A stretch of DNA of 64,000 nucleotides from the NCBI RefSeq assembly GCF_015277875.1, contig NZ_CP063814.1:2294001-2358000 (forward strand), given 5' to 3'. The translations under genes were made by a program, and so were the position numbers. The notes under the pieces were generated by a model. It searched no databases, was not told where the DNA came from, and saw only the letters and a list, made by a program, of their open reading frames with translations. This document shows positions 36,733-45,499 of the stretch, one piece after another. The stretch is from Microbacterium luteum (lineage in GTDB: Bacteria; Actinomycetota; Actinomycetes; Actinomycetales; Microbacteriaceae). How positions within the stretch are numbered: the stretch's first letter is position 1; the number at the start of each line of letters is the position of its first letter.

Positions 36733-37350
36733 TCAGCGTGAGAACAGGCCGCGCTTGGCCTTCTTGCGGGGCTTGAGCGATTTCTGCAGGTAGACCGTGC
36801 CGAGCCAGCGGCCGAACTTGAAACCGACGCGCCCCATGCGCCCCACCTCTTCGAAGCCGAGCTTCTCGTGCAGCGCGATCGAGGCCTCCGCCCCCTTGTC
36901 GCTGATGACGGCGACGATCTCTCGGATGCCCTGCTCCTCGCACGCGGCGATCAGGGCTTCCAGCAGCGCGCGTCCGAGACCCTTCCCGGCTGCGGCCTGG
37001 CCGAGGTAGATGGAGTTCTCGACGGTGTAGCGGAAGGAGGACTTGCCCGACCAGGGCGCGACCAGCGCGTATCCGAGCACCTGCCCCGACGGCGACTCGG
37101 CCACGAGGAACGGAAGACCGAGTTTGGTCAGGTGGTCGTACTTCTCCCGCCACTGGCCGAGCGTCCACCGCTTCTCGTCGAAGGTGACCACGGAGTTCGT
37201 GACGTAGTAGTTGTAGATCTCGCGGATGTCGGGGATGTCGGCCTCGCGCGCGGGCCGGATCTCGAAGCTGAAGGGACGCTCGCGGTCGGCGCGGCGCCGC
37301 AGGTGGCGCGGCAGCGAACGACGGCTCTTGTCGTATTCCTCCTCCAGCAT
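36733..37350 (-). CDS. GNAT acetyltransferase, phosphinothricin N-acetyltransferase type
   Basis: A 205-residue GNAT enzyme. It contains IREIYNYYVTNSVVTFD and NSIYLGQAAAGKGLGRALLEA, where QxxxGKG/R forms the acetyl-CoA site, and HEKLGFEEVGRMGRVGFKFGRW, the PAT/Bar-like C-terminal motif. It probably acetylates an amino-acid analogue or a cellular amine such as methionine sulfoximine. Basic N- and C-terminal extensions (about 25 residues each) are beyond the core. It is alone on its strand between convergent emfourin and ung. Confidence 0.83.
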   Translation of the reverse strand: MLEEEYDKSRRSLPRHLRRRADRERPFSFEIRPAREADIPDIREIYNYYVTNSVVTFDEKRWTLGQWREKYDHLTKLGLPFLVAESPSGQVLGYALVAPWSGKSSFRYTVENSIYLGQAAAGKGLGRALLEALIAACEEQGIREIVAVISDKGAEASIALHEKLGFEEVGRMGRVGFKFGRWLGTVYLQKSLKPRKKAKRGLFSR

Positions 37351-37359
37351 GCGGCCAGC

Positions 37360-38058
37360 CTACGCGCGTTCGGCCAGGCGCCAGTCGATTGGATCGGCAC
37401 CGACCTCCCGCAGGAGCTCGTTCGTGCGGGAGAACGGTCGCGATCCGAAGAATCCCCGGCTGGCCGACAGCGGAGAGGGATGCGCAGAGGCCACCACGGG
37501 TGTGTCGCCGAGCAGCGGCCGCACGGTGGCCGCATCGCGCCCCCACAGGATCGCCACCAGCGGCGCATGCCGGTCGACGAGGGCGCGGATGGCATGCTCG
37601 GTGACCTTCTCCCATCCCCAGCCGCGGTGGGAACCCGGCGCCCCGGGCGCGACGGTCAGCACGCGATTCAGCAGTATCACGCCCTGGTCGCTCCACGCCG
37701 TGAGATCACCGTGCTCGCTGGGCGGGATGCCGAGGTCGTCGTGCCGCTCGCGGTAGATGTTGGCGAGGCTTCGCGGCAGCGGGCGCACGTGCGCGTCCAC
37801 GGCGAACGACAGTCCGATCGGGTGACCCGGCGTCGGGTACGGGTCCTGCCCGACGATCAGCACCTTCACGTCCTGGAGCGGCCGGGAGAACGCGCGGAGC
37901 ACGTGATCCCCGGCCGGCAGGTACGAGCGCCCCGCCGCGGTCTCGGCGCGCAGCCGGTCGCCGAGTCGGGCGATGTCGGCGGCGACGGGAGCCAGGGCCT
38001 GCGCCCAACCCTCGTCGATCAGGCCGTCGGCGGCGAGTTCGTCGAGCGTCCGTGGCAC
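37360..38058 (-). CDS. ung: Uracil-DNA glycosylase
   Basis: A 232-residue family 1 UDG removing uracil from DNA. The catalytic water-activating aspartate is in [10 protein letters not shown], the uracil-contacting Phe in LSFAVD, and the DNA-intercalation loop is [11 protein letters not shown]. Length and motifs are typical. The start is GTG, one base after the stop of the phosphoribosyltransferase gene. Confidence 0.96.
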   Translation of the reverse strand: MPRTLDELAADGLIDEGWAQALAPVAADIARLGDRLRAETAAGRSYLPAGDHVLRAFSRPLQDVKVLIVGQDPYPTPGHPIGLSFAVDAHVRPLPRSLANIYRERHDDLGIPPSEHGDLTAWSDQGVILLNRVLTVAPGAPGSHRGWGWEKVTEHAIRALVDRHAPLVAILWGRDAATVRPLLGDTPVVASAHPSPLSASRGFFGSRPFSRTNELLREVGADPIDWRLAERA

Positions 38059-38059
38059 G

Positions 38060-38545
38060 TCAAGCCGCGTCTTCCTCGATCACCGAACCCTGGGCCGACC
38101 ACGGGAAGTCGATCCACAGCGCGGTGTCCTTCCACGCATAGTCGGGCTGGATGACGGTGGAGGGCTTGGTGTAGATCGTCACCGACCGCACGTCGGCACC
38201 CTGCGTCGCGAGCAGGTCGACCGCGAGCGCGAGCGTGCGGCCGCTGTCGGCGACGTCGTCGACCAGCAGCACGCGGCGTTCCGCGAGATAGGCCATGTCC
38301 AGTTCCGGAGGCAGCACCTCGGGTGCATCCAGAACGGTGCCGATGCCGGTGTAGAACTCGACGTTGATCGCCCCGCAGTTCTTCACCCCGAGCCCATAGG
38401 CGATCGCCCCGGCGGGCAGCAGCCCGCCGCGTGCGATGGCGACGACGACCTCCGGCACGAAGCCGTCCGCGACGATGCGACGACTGAGGTCCCGGCACGC
38501 CTCTCCGAATCCGTCCCACGACAACGTCTCGCGCTCGATCTCCAA
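38060..38545 (-). CDS. Type I phosphoribosyltransferase (Gpt/Xpt-like)
   Basis: A 161-residue purine-type phosphoribosyltransferase. The PRPP loop is [15 protein letters not shown], and an N-terminal [14 protein letters not shown] loop and C-terminal WIDFPW hood are present, as in xanthine-guanine PRTases. The base specificity is unclear. It uses a TTG start with GGGAG five bases upstream. The ung gene follows by one base and is translationally coupled. Confidence 0.88.
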   Translation of the reverse strand: MEIERETLSWDGFGEACRDLSRRIVADGFVPEVVVAIARGGLLPAGAIAYGLGVKNCGAINVEFYTGIGTVLDAPEVLPPELDMAYLAERRVLLVDDVADSGRTLALAVDLLATQGADVRSVTIYTKPSTVIQPDYAWKDTALWIDFPWSAQGSVIEEDAA

Positions 38546-38606
38546 CGGTTCTCCCTTCCTGGAGTCTCCAGCCTATGGCCCGCCGTCGCGCGGCTGGAGC
38601 GAGGTG

Positions 38607-38612
38607 TAGTCT
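38607..38612 (+). promoter_or_regulatory. -10 hexamer TAGTCT before the MFS gene
   Basis: TAGTCT ends six bases before the GTG start, so the mRNA would begin at the start codon. The divergent phosphoribosyltransferase gene starts 73 bases away. Confidence 0.45.
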
Positions 38613-38618
38613 CGCCCC

Positions 38619-40103
38619 GTGCCCGACCCGACTCCCGTGCTCCGCCGATCAGCGCTCGGCATCACGGCCGGCCTCATCGGCTGGTTGATCCTCGTCGAGA
38701 TCACCAGCGGCATCCTGCAGGGGTACTACGTGCCCCTCTTCAGCGACATCGTCCTGCACCTGGGCATCACCGACGCCGACGTCAACTGGTTCGAGGCGGC
38801 CCAGCTGCTGCTGTCGTCGATCGTCGTGCCCGTGCTCGCCAAGCTCGGCGACATGTACGGGCACAAGAAGGTGCTCCTGATCGCGACCGTGCTCACCGCG
38901 GGCGCGACGTGGTGGGTCGCCTTCGCCGACAACTTCTGGGTCTTCCTGATCGCCTGGGCCCTCCAGGGCTTCTATGTGGTCTGGCTGCCCCTGGAAGTGG
39001 CCCTGATCTTCGAACGCGGCCGCCGCGCGCGACACGGCGTCTCCGCGACCCGCCGCGCCGCCGGCCTGCTCGTCGTGGGCCTGCAGGCCGGCGCGATCCT
39101 CGGTGCCCTGGCCGCCGGGCGCATCTTCGCCGCCACCGCCGAGAACCTCACCGTCACCCTCATGATCCCGGCCGTGGCGGTCACCGCATGCTTCTTCGTG
39201 ATCCTGTTCGGCGTACCCGAGTCCGAGCCGCTTCCCGGACGCCGACTCGACACGCTCGGCTTCGTCATCCTCACCATCGGACTGCTGCTCGTCACCGGTT
39301 CGCTCACGTTCCTCCGCCTCAGCGGCCCGTCCTTCGTCTGGACCTGGGTGCTGCTGGCCGCGGGCGTCGCCGCACTCGTGCTCTTCGTGCGCTTCGAACT
39401 GCGCCAGAGCGATCCCGCCATCGACATCCGCGTCTTCCGCCGCCCGGAGATGTGGCCCGTGCAGGTCACGGCCTTCCTGATCGGCATCAGTCTGCTCGGC
39501 GCCCAGGGTCCGCTCTCAACGTACGCCGGCACGGACAGCGCGCTCGGGTACGGACTCGGACTCGACGCCACCGCGCGCTCGAACCTCATCGGGGTGTATC
39601 TCGTCTCGCTGATCGTCGGCGCAGTGCTCTTCGCTGTCACCTCCCGGCGTGCGAGCCCCCGGATCGTCCTCATCGGCGCATCCGCGCTCGTGGGCGTCGG
39701 GTACCTGCTGTTCATCCCGCTCCACGTCGAGCTGTGGCAGGTGCTGATGAACATGGTGATCGCCGGCATCGGATCGGGCGCCCTCGTCGCCGCGATGCCC
39801 GCCGCAGCCGCCGCGGCAGCTCCCCGAGGTCAGACCGGCGTCGCATCCGCCCTGACCAACACCACCAAGACCATCGGCGGCACCTTCGCCTCGGCCGTCT
39901 TCGGCGTCGTGCTCGCCGCGGGGGTCGGGGCGGCTGCGAGCTCCACCGCGGCCTCGCTCGGCGGTTACATGACGGTGTGGGGGATCTGCGCCGGTGGCGG
40001 CCTCCTGGCCGCGGTGCTGCTGTTCTTCGTGCCCAAGGTCGCCTTCGCCGACGAAGTGCCCGAGTCCGCCGACGCGGTCGCGGGCGAGTCGCAGATCATC
40101 TGA
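38619..40103 (+). CDS. MFS transporter
   Basis: A 494-residue major facilitator with about 14 hydrophobic segments, as in the DHA2 drug-H+ antiporter group. The loop 2-3 motif reads KLGDMYGHKKVLLIA (GxLaDrxGxKxxL). Segment 5 lacks a clear antiporter motif C, so direction and substrate are unclear. The start is GTG with a -10 hexamer six bases upstream. Confidence 0.85.
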   Translation: MPDPTPVLRRSALGITAGLIGWLILVEITSGILQGYYVPLFSDIVLHLGITDADVNWFEAAQLLLSSIVVPVLAKLGDMYGHKKVLLIATVLTAGATWWVAFADNFWVFLIAWALQGFYVVWLPLEVALIFERGRRARHGVSATRRAAGLLVVGLQAGAILGALAAGRIFAATAENLTVTLMIPAVAVTACFFVILFGVPESEPLPGRRLDTLGFVILTIGLLLVTGSLTFLRLSGPSFVWTWVLLAAGVAALVLFVRFELRQSDPAIDIRVFRRPEMWPVQVTAFLIGISLLGAQGPLSTYAGTDSALGYGLGLDATARSNLIGVYLVSLIVGAVLFAVTSRRASPRIVLIGASALVGVGYLLFIPLHVELWQVLMNMVIAGIGSGALVAAMPAAAAAAAPRGQTGVASALTNTTKTIGGTFASAVFGVVLAAGVGAAASSTAASLGGYMTVWGICAGGGLLAAVLLFFVPKVAFADEVPESADAVAGESQII

Positions 40104-40889
40104 TCAGGCGTCGGCGGGCGGACGCACCCGGAGCGGGCCGCGCGCCAGCAGGTGCTGCGCGGACTGCGCCACCGGTCGCATGGTGATCAGGTCCAGGTTC
40201 ACGTTCCCGGGCGTGCCGAGCGCGTAGGCGATGACGTCGGCGACGTCATCGGCCACCAGCGGGGCTTCGACACCCTCGTAGACGCGGTCGGTCGCCAGCT
40301 GGTCGCCGCCGAGCCGGTTCAGCGTGAACTCCTCGGTGTAGACCATGCCGGGTGCGACCTCCACGACGCGGATCGGCTCTCCGTTCAGCTCCAGCCGGAG
40401 GGCGTGCACGAGCATCGACTCTCCTGCCTTCGCGGCGTTGTACCCGCCACCGCCCGCATACGCGGTCTGCGCGGCGGTCGACGTGACGAACAGGGTGTCC
40501 GCGTGACCGGAGGTGTCGGCAGCCTCCCGCAGGAGGGGAAGCAGCCGCGCGATCAGACGCTGCGCCGACATGACGTTCGCCTCGAACATCCATCGCCAGT
40601 CGTCGGGTGAGCCGTCTTCGACGCGGTCGGTGCCGCGCGCGCCACCCGCCACGTGCACGAGGGCGTGCACGTGCCCGGAGGTGGCCAGGAACGACGCGAG
40701 CGCCGCGACGTCGGTCTCGCGGGTGAGGTCGGCCGCGAACGCCGTGGCGCCGATCTCCGCCTCGAGCGCCTCCAGCCGCTCGGCGCGGCGGGCCACGGCG
40801 ACGACGTCCCAGCCCGCCGAGCGCAGCGCCCGGGCTGTCGCCTCCCCGATCCCCGAGCTGGCACCGGTCACCACTGCACGCCTGGTCAT
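40104..40889 (-). CDS. Short-chain dehydrogenase/reductase
   Basis: A 261-residue classical SDR. The cofactor motif is VTGASSGIGEATA, NAG-type region is HVAGGARG, and the catalytic tetrad includes Ser (TSTAAQ) and YNAAK. The R-rich loop after strand 2 (VARRAERLEALE) suggests NADP. The substrate is unknown. It is convergent with the MFS gene (adjacent stops) and diverges from metY. Confidence 0.87.
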   Translation of the reverse strand: MTRRAVVTGASSGIGEATARALRSAGWDVVAVARRAERLEALEAEIGATAFAADLTRETDVAALASFLATSGHVHALVHVAGGARGTDRVEDGSPDDWRWMFEANVMSAQRLIARLLPLLREAADTSGHADTLFVTSTAAQTAYAGGGGYNAAKAGESMLVHALRLELNGEPIRVVEVAPGMVYTEEFTLNRLGGDQLATDRVYEGVEAPLVADDVADVIAYALGTPGNVNLDLITMRPVAQSAQHLLARGPLRVRPPADA

Positions 40890-40958
40890 GTCCCCACCGT
40901 ATCGCCGCCGGGAGGGCGCCCGCGGCCAGCCGGAAGGTTACGTCACATTTCCCGACCG

Positions 40959-40987
40959 TTGTCACGGGGCACGGCTGTCCGTAGTCT
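40959..40987 (+). promoter_or_regulatory. Sigma-A-type promoter of metY (TTGTCA-N17-TAGTCT)
   Basis: TTGTCA at 40959-40964 and TAGTCT at 40982-40987 are separated by exactly 17 bases. Transcription would begin near 40994, giving a leader of about 48 bases before the metY ATG. This is the best two-box promoter I can see in the window. No SAM riboswitch fold is evident in the short leader. Confidence 0.65.
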
Positions 40988-41041
40988 CGCAATCGGCCCG
41001 CGACGCCCGCGGCGAGCCCCTCACGACCACAGGAGCGAGTG

Positions 41042-42364
41042 ATGTCCGCACCCGAGAATTGGCGCTTCGAGACCAAGCAGGTCCACTCCGGAGCACAGCC
41101 CGACCCCACGACGAAGGCGCGCGCGACCCCGATCTACCAGACCACGTCGTACGTGTTCGATAACACCGATCACGCGGCGAACCTCTTCTCGCTGGCCGAG
41201 TTCGGCAACATCTACACGCGCATCATGAACCCGACGCAGGACGTCGTCGAGCAGCGCATCGCCGCTCTCGAGGGCGGCACCGGCGGGCTTCTGCTCGCCT
41301 CGGGTCAGGCCGCGTCGACCTTCGCCGTGCTCAACATCGCCCAGGCCGGGGATCACTTCGTCGCCTCCAGCTCGATCTACGGCGGCACCTACAACCTCTT
41401 CAAGTACAGCCTCGCCAAGCTCGGCATCGAGGTCACCTTCGTCGAGAACCAGGACGACATCGAGGAGTGGCGCCGCGCGGTGCGCCCGAACACGAAGCTC
41501 TTCTTCGCCGAGACCATCGGCAACCCCCAGATCAACGTGCTGGACATCCGCGGCGTCGCCGACGCCGCCCACGAGGCCGGGGTGCCGCTGATCGTCGACA
41601 ACACGATCGCGACGCCCTATCTCATCCGTCCGCTCGAGCACGGCGCCGACATCGTCGTGCACTCGGCCACGAAGTTCCTCGGCGGCCACGGCACCGTCAT
41701 CGGCGGCACGATCGTCGACGGGGGCAGCTTCTCCTGGACCGACCACGCCGAGAAGTTCCCGGGGCTGACAACGCCCGACCCGTCCTACCACGGCGCGGTC
41801 TTCACGCAGGCGGTGGGCGACGGCCTCGCCTACATCATCAAGGCGCGGGTGCAGCTGCTGCGCGACCTCGGAGCGTCGATCTCGCCGCAGAGCGCGTGGC
41901 AGCTCATCCAGGGGATCGAGACCCTGTCGCTGCGCATCGAGCGTCACGTGCAGAACGCCCAGGAGATCGCGGAGTGGCTGGATGCCCACGACGACGTCGC
42001 CTCGGTGAACTACTCGGGTCTGCCGAGCTCGCCGTGGTACGCCGCCGCGAACCGCTACGCCCCGAAGGGCGTCGGCGCGGTGCTGTCCTTCGAGCTCAAG
42101 GGCGGCGTCGATGCGGGACGCGAGTTCGTCAACTCGCTGGAGCTGTTCAGCCACCTCGCCAACATCGGCGACGTGCGCTCGCTCGTCATCCACCCGGCCT
42201 CGACCACGCACTCCCAGCTCTCCCCGGAGCAGCAGCTCACCGCGGGTGTCACCCCGGGTCTGGTGCGGCTCTCGGTCGGGATCGAGAACGTCGCGGACCT
42301 CAAGGCCGACCTCGACCAGGCTCTCGCGGCCGCCCGCCGCGTCTCCGAGGCCGCCCGCGCCTGA
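41042..42364 (+). CDS. metY: O-acetylhomoserine sulfhydrylase
   Basis: The 440-residue Cys/Met metabolism PLP enzyme joins O-acetylhomoserine with sulfide to make homocysteine. The PLP lysine is in [11 protein letters not shown], with the N-terminal [13 protein letters not shown] and the active-site loop YQTTSYVFD typical of MetY. It would use the product of metX, encoded about 7 kb downstream on the same strand. The ATG at 41042 follows AGGAG by six bases. A strong hairpin ends the gene. Confidence 0.94.
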   Translation: MSAPENWRFETKQVHSGAQPDPTTKARATPIYQTTSYVFDNTDHAANLFSLAEFGNIYTRIMNPTQDVVEQRIAALEGGTGGLLLASGQAASTFAVLNIAQAGDHFVASSSIYGGTYNLFKYSLAKLGIEVTFVENQDDIEEWRRAVRPNTKLFFAETIGNPQINVLDIRGVADAAHEAGVPLIVDNTIATPYLIRPLEHGADIVVHSATKFLGGHGTVIGGTIVDGGSFSWTDHAEKFPGLTTPDPSYHGAVFTQAVGDGLAYIIKARVQLLRDLGASISPQSAWQLIQGIETLSLRIERHVQNAQEIAEWLDAHDDVASVNYSGLPSSPWYAAANRYAPKGVGAVLSFELKGGVDAGREFVNSLELFSHLANIGDVRSLVIHPASTTHSQLSPEQQLTAGVTPGLVRLSVGIENVADLKADLDQALAAARRVSEAARA

Positions 42365-42373
42365 TCTCTCGTT

Positions 42374-42412
42374 CCGTGCGCCCGTCTTCACCGGACGGGC
42401 GCACGGTCGTTT
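42374..42412 (+). terminator. Intrinsic terminator after metY
   Basis: CCGTGCGCCCGTC at 42374-42386 pairs perfectly with GACGGGCGCACGG at 42394-42406 across a 7-base loop, followed by TCGTTT. The stem starts nine bases after the metY stop. Confidence 0.85.
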
Positions 42413-42463
42413 GCACCCTTCGAGAGGAGTTCCTCGTCCAGGAGGACGGCACTATCGGGCGGA

Positions 42464-43746
42464 TTCAGCCGGTCAGTGCAACACCGTTGCTTGTTGGGTT
42501 CGAGAGTAGCTTCTGGAGGGCTTCGGCGGGTGTGGCCCAGTTCAGGGTCTTTCGGGGTCTGGCGTTGAGTTGCGCGGCGACGTAGTCGAGGTAGTCGGCG
42601 GTGTAGCCAGCGAGGTCGGTGCCCTTGGGGAAGTACTGTCTGAGGAGGCCGTTGGTGTTCTCGTTGCTGCCGCGTTGCCAGGGTGAGTGGGGGTCGCAGA
42701 AGAACACCCCGTCGCGCAAGTCCAGGCTGGCTGTTACGCGTTCATGGGCGGCCATTTCGCTTCCTTGGTCCCAGGTGATCGAGCGGCGCAGATGCTCGGG
42801 GAGCAGTGTCATCTGGGTGATCATCTGGTCGGCGACTGTCTCAGCGTCACGACGGTGGGGCAGGTGCAGCAGGATTACGAACCGGGTGGCGCGTTCGACC
42901 AGGGTGCCGATCTGGGATAGACCGTCCTTCCCGATGATCAGGTCGCCTTCCCAGTGGCCGGGAACGGCACGGTCATCGACTTCTGCTGGCCGGTCGCTGA
43001 TCATCACCATCCCGGGGATCTTTTTCCCCGAAGCTGCAGCAGCCTGCCGTTGCGTGCGGGCGCGGGGCTTGCGGGTCGTGCGTCCGGAACGCAGGTGGCG
43101 GGTCAGTTCGTTGCGGAGCTCGCCCCGGCCCTGCACGAACAGAGACCGGTAGATCGCCTCATGCGAAATGCGCATGCCTTCATCATCGGGGAAGTCCACC
43201 CTCAGCCGGTGACTGACCTGCTCCGGTGAACACCCCAGCCTCAGGCGCCGCTCCACCTCGACCCGCAACCGGTCATCCAGCGCGAGTTTGGAGGGCTTCG
43301 GGCGCACCATCCGCTTGTCCGCTCGGAACTGCGCGGTCGACGGTGAATACGACGGCGCCCGCAACGCGGGACGTGTGGTCCAGCGAGGTCGATAGCGGGG
43401 CGTCTTGCCCCGGTTCCGGTTCAGCTCCCGCATCACCGTCGATGGGGCACGGCCGATCACGCGAGCGATCTCCCGTATCGACTCCCCACGCGCTACCCCT
43501 ACCGCAATCCGCTCACGATCAAGGATCGAGAGGAATCGACCCGATGGTTCAGAAAGAGACAGCGGCGCCATCCCGCCAGCATCCCGGAACCACCTCTCCG
43601 CACCCTGCCGCGACGCACCCGCAGCAACCGCCGCATCCTTCGTCGACAACCCCGCCGCGATCCCACACCAGAACCGCCGCCTCACCACCCGCAACACCAC
43701 CACCCGACAACCCCTCTCACTCGAGGTGTTGCACTGACCCCCTGAA
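42464..43746. mobile_element. IS30-family insertion sequence
   Basis: A roughly 1.27-1.28 kb element with one transposase gene. Its ends are perfect 15-base inverted repeats, GGTCAGTGCAACACC at 42471-42485 and its complement at 43725-43739. Past these, both ends continue with two mismatched bases and then CTGAA, so the true repeat may be 22 bases (20 matching) and run 42464 to 43746. No clear target duplication was found. It lies between metY's terminator and the ole operon. Confidence 0.88.
42465..43703 (-). CDS. IS30-family transposase
   Basis: A 412-residue DDE transposase. An N-terminal helix-turn-helix (ESIREIARVIGRAPSTVMREL) binds the ends, and the catalytic core shows the first D in HWEGDLIIGK, the second in SITWDQGSEMA and the glutamate in SNENTNGLLRQY, the standard IS30 DDE. 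The frame is intact, so it may be active. I chose the GTG at 43703, which has AGAGGGG about eight bases upstream. The stop TGA lies just outside the 15-base perfect repeat, in the CTGAA block. Confidence 0.92.
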   Translation of the reverse strand: MVVLRVVRRRFWCGIAAGLSTKDAAVAAGASRQGAERWFRDAGGMAPLSLSEPSGRFLSILDRERIAVGVARGESIREIARVIGRAPSTVMRELNRNRGKTPRYRPRWTTRPALRAPSYSPSTAQFRADKRMVRPKPSKLALDDRLRVEVERRLRLGCSPEQVSHRLRVDFPDDEGMRISHEAIYRSLFVQGRGELRNELTRHLRSGRTTRKPRARTQRQAAAASGKKIPGMVMISDRPAEVDDRAVPGHWEGDLIIGKDGLSQIGTLVERATRFVILLHLPHRRDAETVADQMITQMTLLPEHLRRSITWDQGSEMAAHERVTASLDLRDGVFFCDPHSPWQRGSNENTNGLLRQYFPKGTDLAGYTADYLDYVAAQLNARPRKTLNWATPAEALQKLLSNPTSNGVALTG

Positions 43747-43794
43747 CTCACCTCGGTGGCCGTCCTCCTGGGGCGGAATCTCCTCTGCTGCGGC

Positions 43795-44484
43795 TCAGGC
43801 GCGCGGGCGAGGGCGGAGCGAGCCGAGGCCGCCGTCGACGCCGAGCACCTGCCCGGTGATCCACGAGTTCGCCGGATCGAGGAGGAACGCGACGGCGCGG
43901 GCGACATCGGCCGGCTCCCCGAGACGGCCGAGCGCGTGCATCGCCTCGGAGACCTTGCGCGACCCCTCGTTGGCGGTGAGGGATGCCGTCAGCGGCGTCT
44001 GGGTCAGTCCCGGCGCGACCGCGTTCACCCGCAGGCCCGACGACGCGTAGGTCGCCGCAGCCGACAGCGTCAGTCCCATCACCCCGGCCTTCGCCGCGGC
44101 GATGGCCTCGTGGTGGGACAGGCCCGCCATCGCGGCGGCCGATGAGACCAGCAGGACCGACCCGCCGTTCCGCAAGTGGCGCCCGGCGGCGCGCACCGTC
44201 GCGAAGGCCGTCGTCAGCGACGCCGCGACCACCCCGTCGTACTGCTCGCGCGACGTGAGGTGCGCGGGCTTCAGCAGCATCGACCCGGCGAAGCACGCGA
44301 CGCCATCGAGGGGACCAGCCTGCTCGACCGCCCGGTCGACGGCGTCGAAGTCCGTCGCGTCGAGGGCGATGTCCGCGCCGGGCGAGCGCGCCGTGGTGAC
44401 GACCTCGTGACCGGCCTCGGTCAGGACGTCGACGGTCGCGGCGCCGATGGCGCTGGATGCGGCGATGAGGAGGAATCTGGCCAT
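43795..44484 (-). CDS. Atypical SDR lacking the catalytic tyrosine
   Basis: A 229-residue short-chain dehydrogenase-like protein with cofactor region AASSAIGA at 8-15 and a C-terminal ITGQVLGVDGGLGSL. The usual YxxxK is replaced: the lysine stands in HHEAIAAAKAG, and an isoleucine occupies the place of the tyrosine. It is 50 bases downstream of oleD on the same strand and may be a fifth gene of the operon. A catalytic or regulatory role is unknown. The start ATG at 44484 follows GAGGAT. Confidence 0.75.
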   Translation of the reverse strand: MARFLLIAASSAIGAATVDVLTEAGHEVVTTARSPGADIALDATDFDAVDRAVEQAGPLDGVACFAGSMLLKPAHLTSREQYDGVVAASLTTAFATVRAAGRHLRNGGSVLLVSSAAAMAGLSHHEAIAAAKAGVMGLTLSAAATYASSGLRVNAVAPGLTQTPLTASLTANEGSRKVSEAMHALGRLGEPADVARAVAFLLDPANSWITGQVLGVDGGLGSLRPRPRA

Positions 44485-44533
44485 GACCTCATCCTCACCG
44501 CACCGGGCACCCCCGGGGGTCGATTGCGCGATC

Positions 44534-45499
44534 TCACGCGAATGAGGCCGCGAGGCGCGCGAATCCCTCGTCGAGCGAGACCGCGGGAGACCAGTCCAGC
44601 GCGGCGCGCGTCTCACGCAGGTCGAACCAGTGCGCGGTGGAGAGCTGCTCGGCCAGGAAACGGGTCATGGGCGGTTCGTCGGCACCGGGTCGCACCGCCC
44701 AGACGCGCTCCACCACGCTCCCCGCTCCGCGGGCGAGCCACCCCGGCACGCTCCACGACGGCGGGGCGACCCCCGCCGCACGGCACATCCCCGCGATGAG
44801 CTCGCCGACCGGCCGCGGCTCGCCGTTGGTCACGACGAAGGCACGTCCGTGAGCGACATCGGCACGATCGGCACCGGCGATGATCGAGGTGACGGCGTTG
44901 TCGATGTAGGTCGAGTCGATCAGCGCCGTCCCGCCGTCGATGAGCGGCAGCCGTCCCGCCCGGGCGCGGGCGACGATCCGAGCGACCAGCTGAGGGTCGC
45001 CCGGCCCCCACACGAGGTGAGGTCGGATGGCGACCACACGCAGACGGTCGTCGTCGGCTGCCAGTGCGAGGAGTTCCCCCCGCGCCTTCGTGCGGGCATA
45101 GTCGCCGCGAGCGTGGTCGGGTGAGGCCGGCTCGGTGCCGACTCCGGTGAGCGCGGCGCCCGCGTGCGCCACCGACGGCGAGGACACCTGCACGAACCGG
45201 TTCACGCCGGAACTCTTCGCCGCGGCGAGCAGCGCGCGCGTGCCGTCGACGTTCACGCGGGCGAAGTCGCGGGTCTGCCCCGCCAGCGACACCTTCGCCG
45301 CCAGGTGCACCACCGTGTCCACGCCCTCGAGGGCACGCGAGACGAGCGCGGGATCCTCGATCGACCCGAGGTGATCCTGGGCTCCGGGAACACGCGAGGG
45401 GCGCCGCTGCAGCGTCCGCACCTCGTCACCGCGCGCGACCAGAGCCGTCGCGACGGCGCCGCCGAGGTATCCGGATGCTCCCGTGACGAGCACGCTCAC
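44534..45499 (-). CDS. oleD: OleD-like NAD(P)-dependent 2-alkyl-3-ketoalkanoate reductase
   Basis: A 321-residue extended SDR of the 3-beta-HSD/NAD-epimerase group. The cofactor site is GASGYLGGAV at 7-16 and the active site YARTK. OleD reduces the ketone of the OleA product to a 2-alkyl-3-hydroxyalkanoate in long-chain olefin synthesis. The assignment rests on family and on its position behind oleA and oleBC. It starts at a GTG overlapping the oleBC stop (GTGA). The following SDR gene is 50 bases on. Confidence 0.85.
   Translation of the reverse strand: MSVLVTGASGYLGGAVATALVARGDEVRTLQRRPSRVPGAQDHLGSIEDPALVSRALEGVDTVVHLAAKVSLAGQTRDFARVNVDGTRALLAAAKSSGVNRFVQVSSPSVAHAGAALTGVGTEPASPDHARGDYARTKARGELLALAADDDRLRVVAIRPHLVWGPGDPQLVARIVARARAGRLPLIDGGTALIDSTYIDNAVTSIIAGADRADVAHGRAFVVTNGEPRPVGELIAGMCRAAGVAPPSWSVPGWLARGAGSVVERVWAVRPGADEPPMTRFLAEQLSTAHWFDLRETRAALDWSPAVSLDEGFARLAASFA

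Noticed and set aside
40988..41041. SAM or other methionine riboswitch upstream of metY
   Set aside because: The leader from the likely promoter is only about 48 bases and shows no fitting fold.
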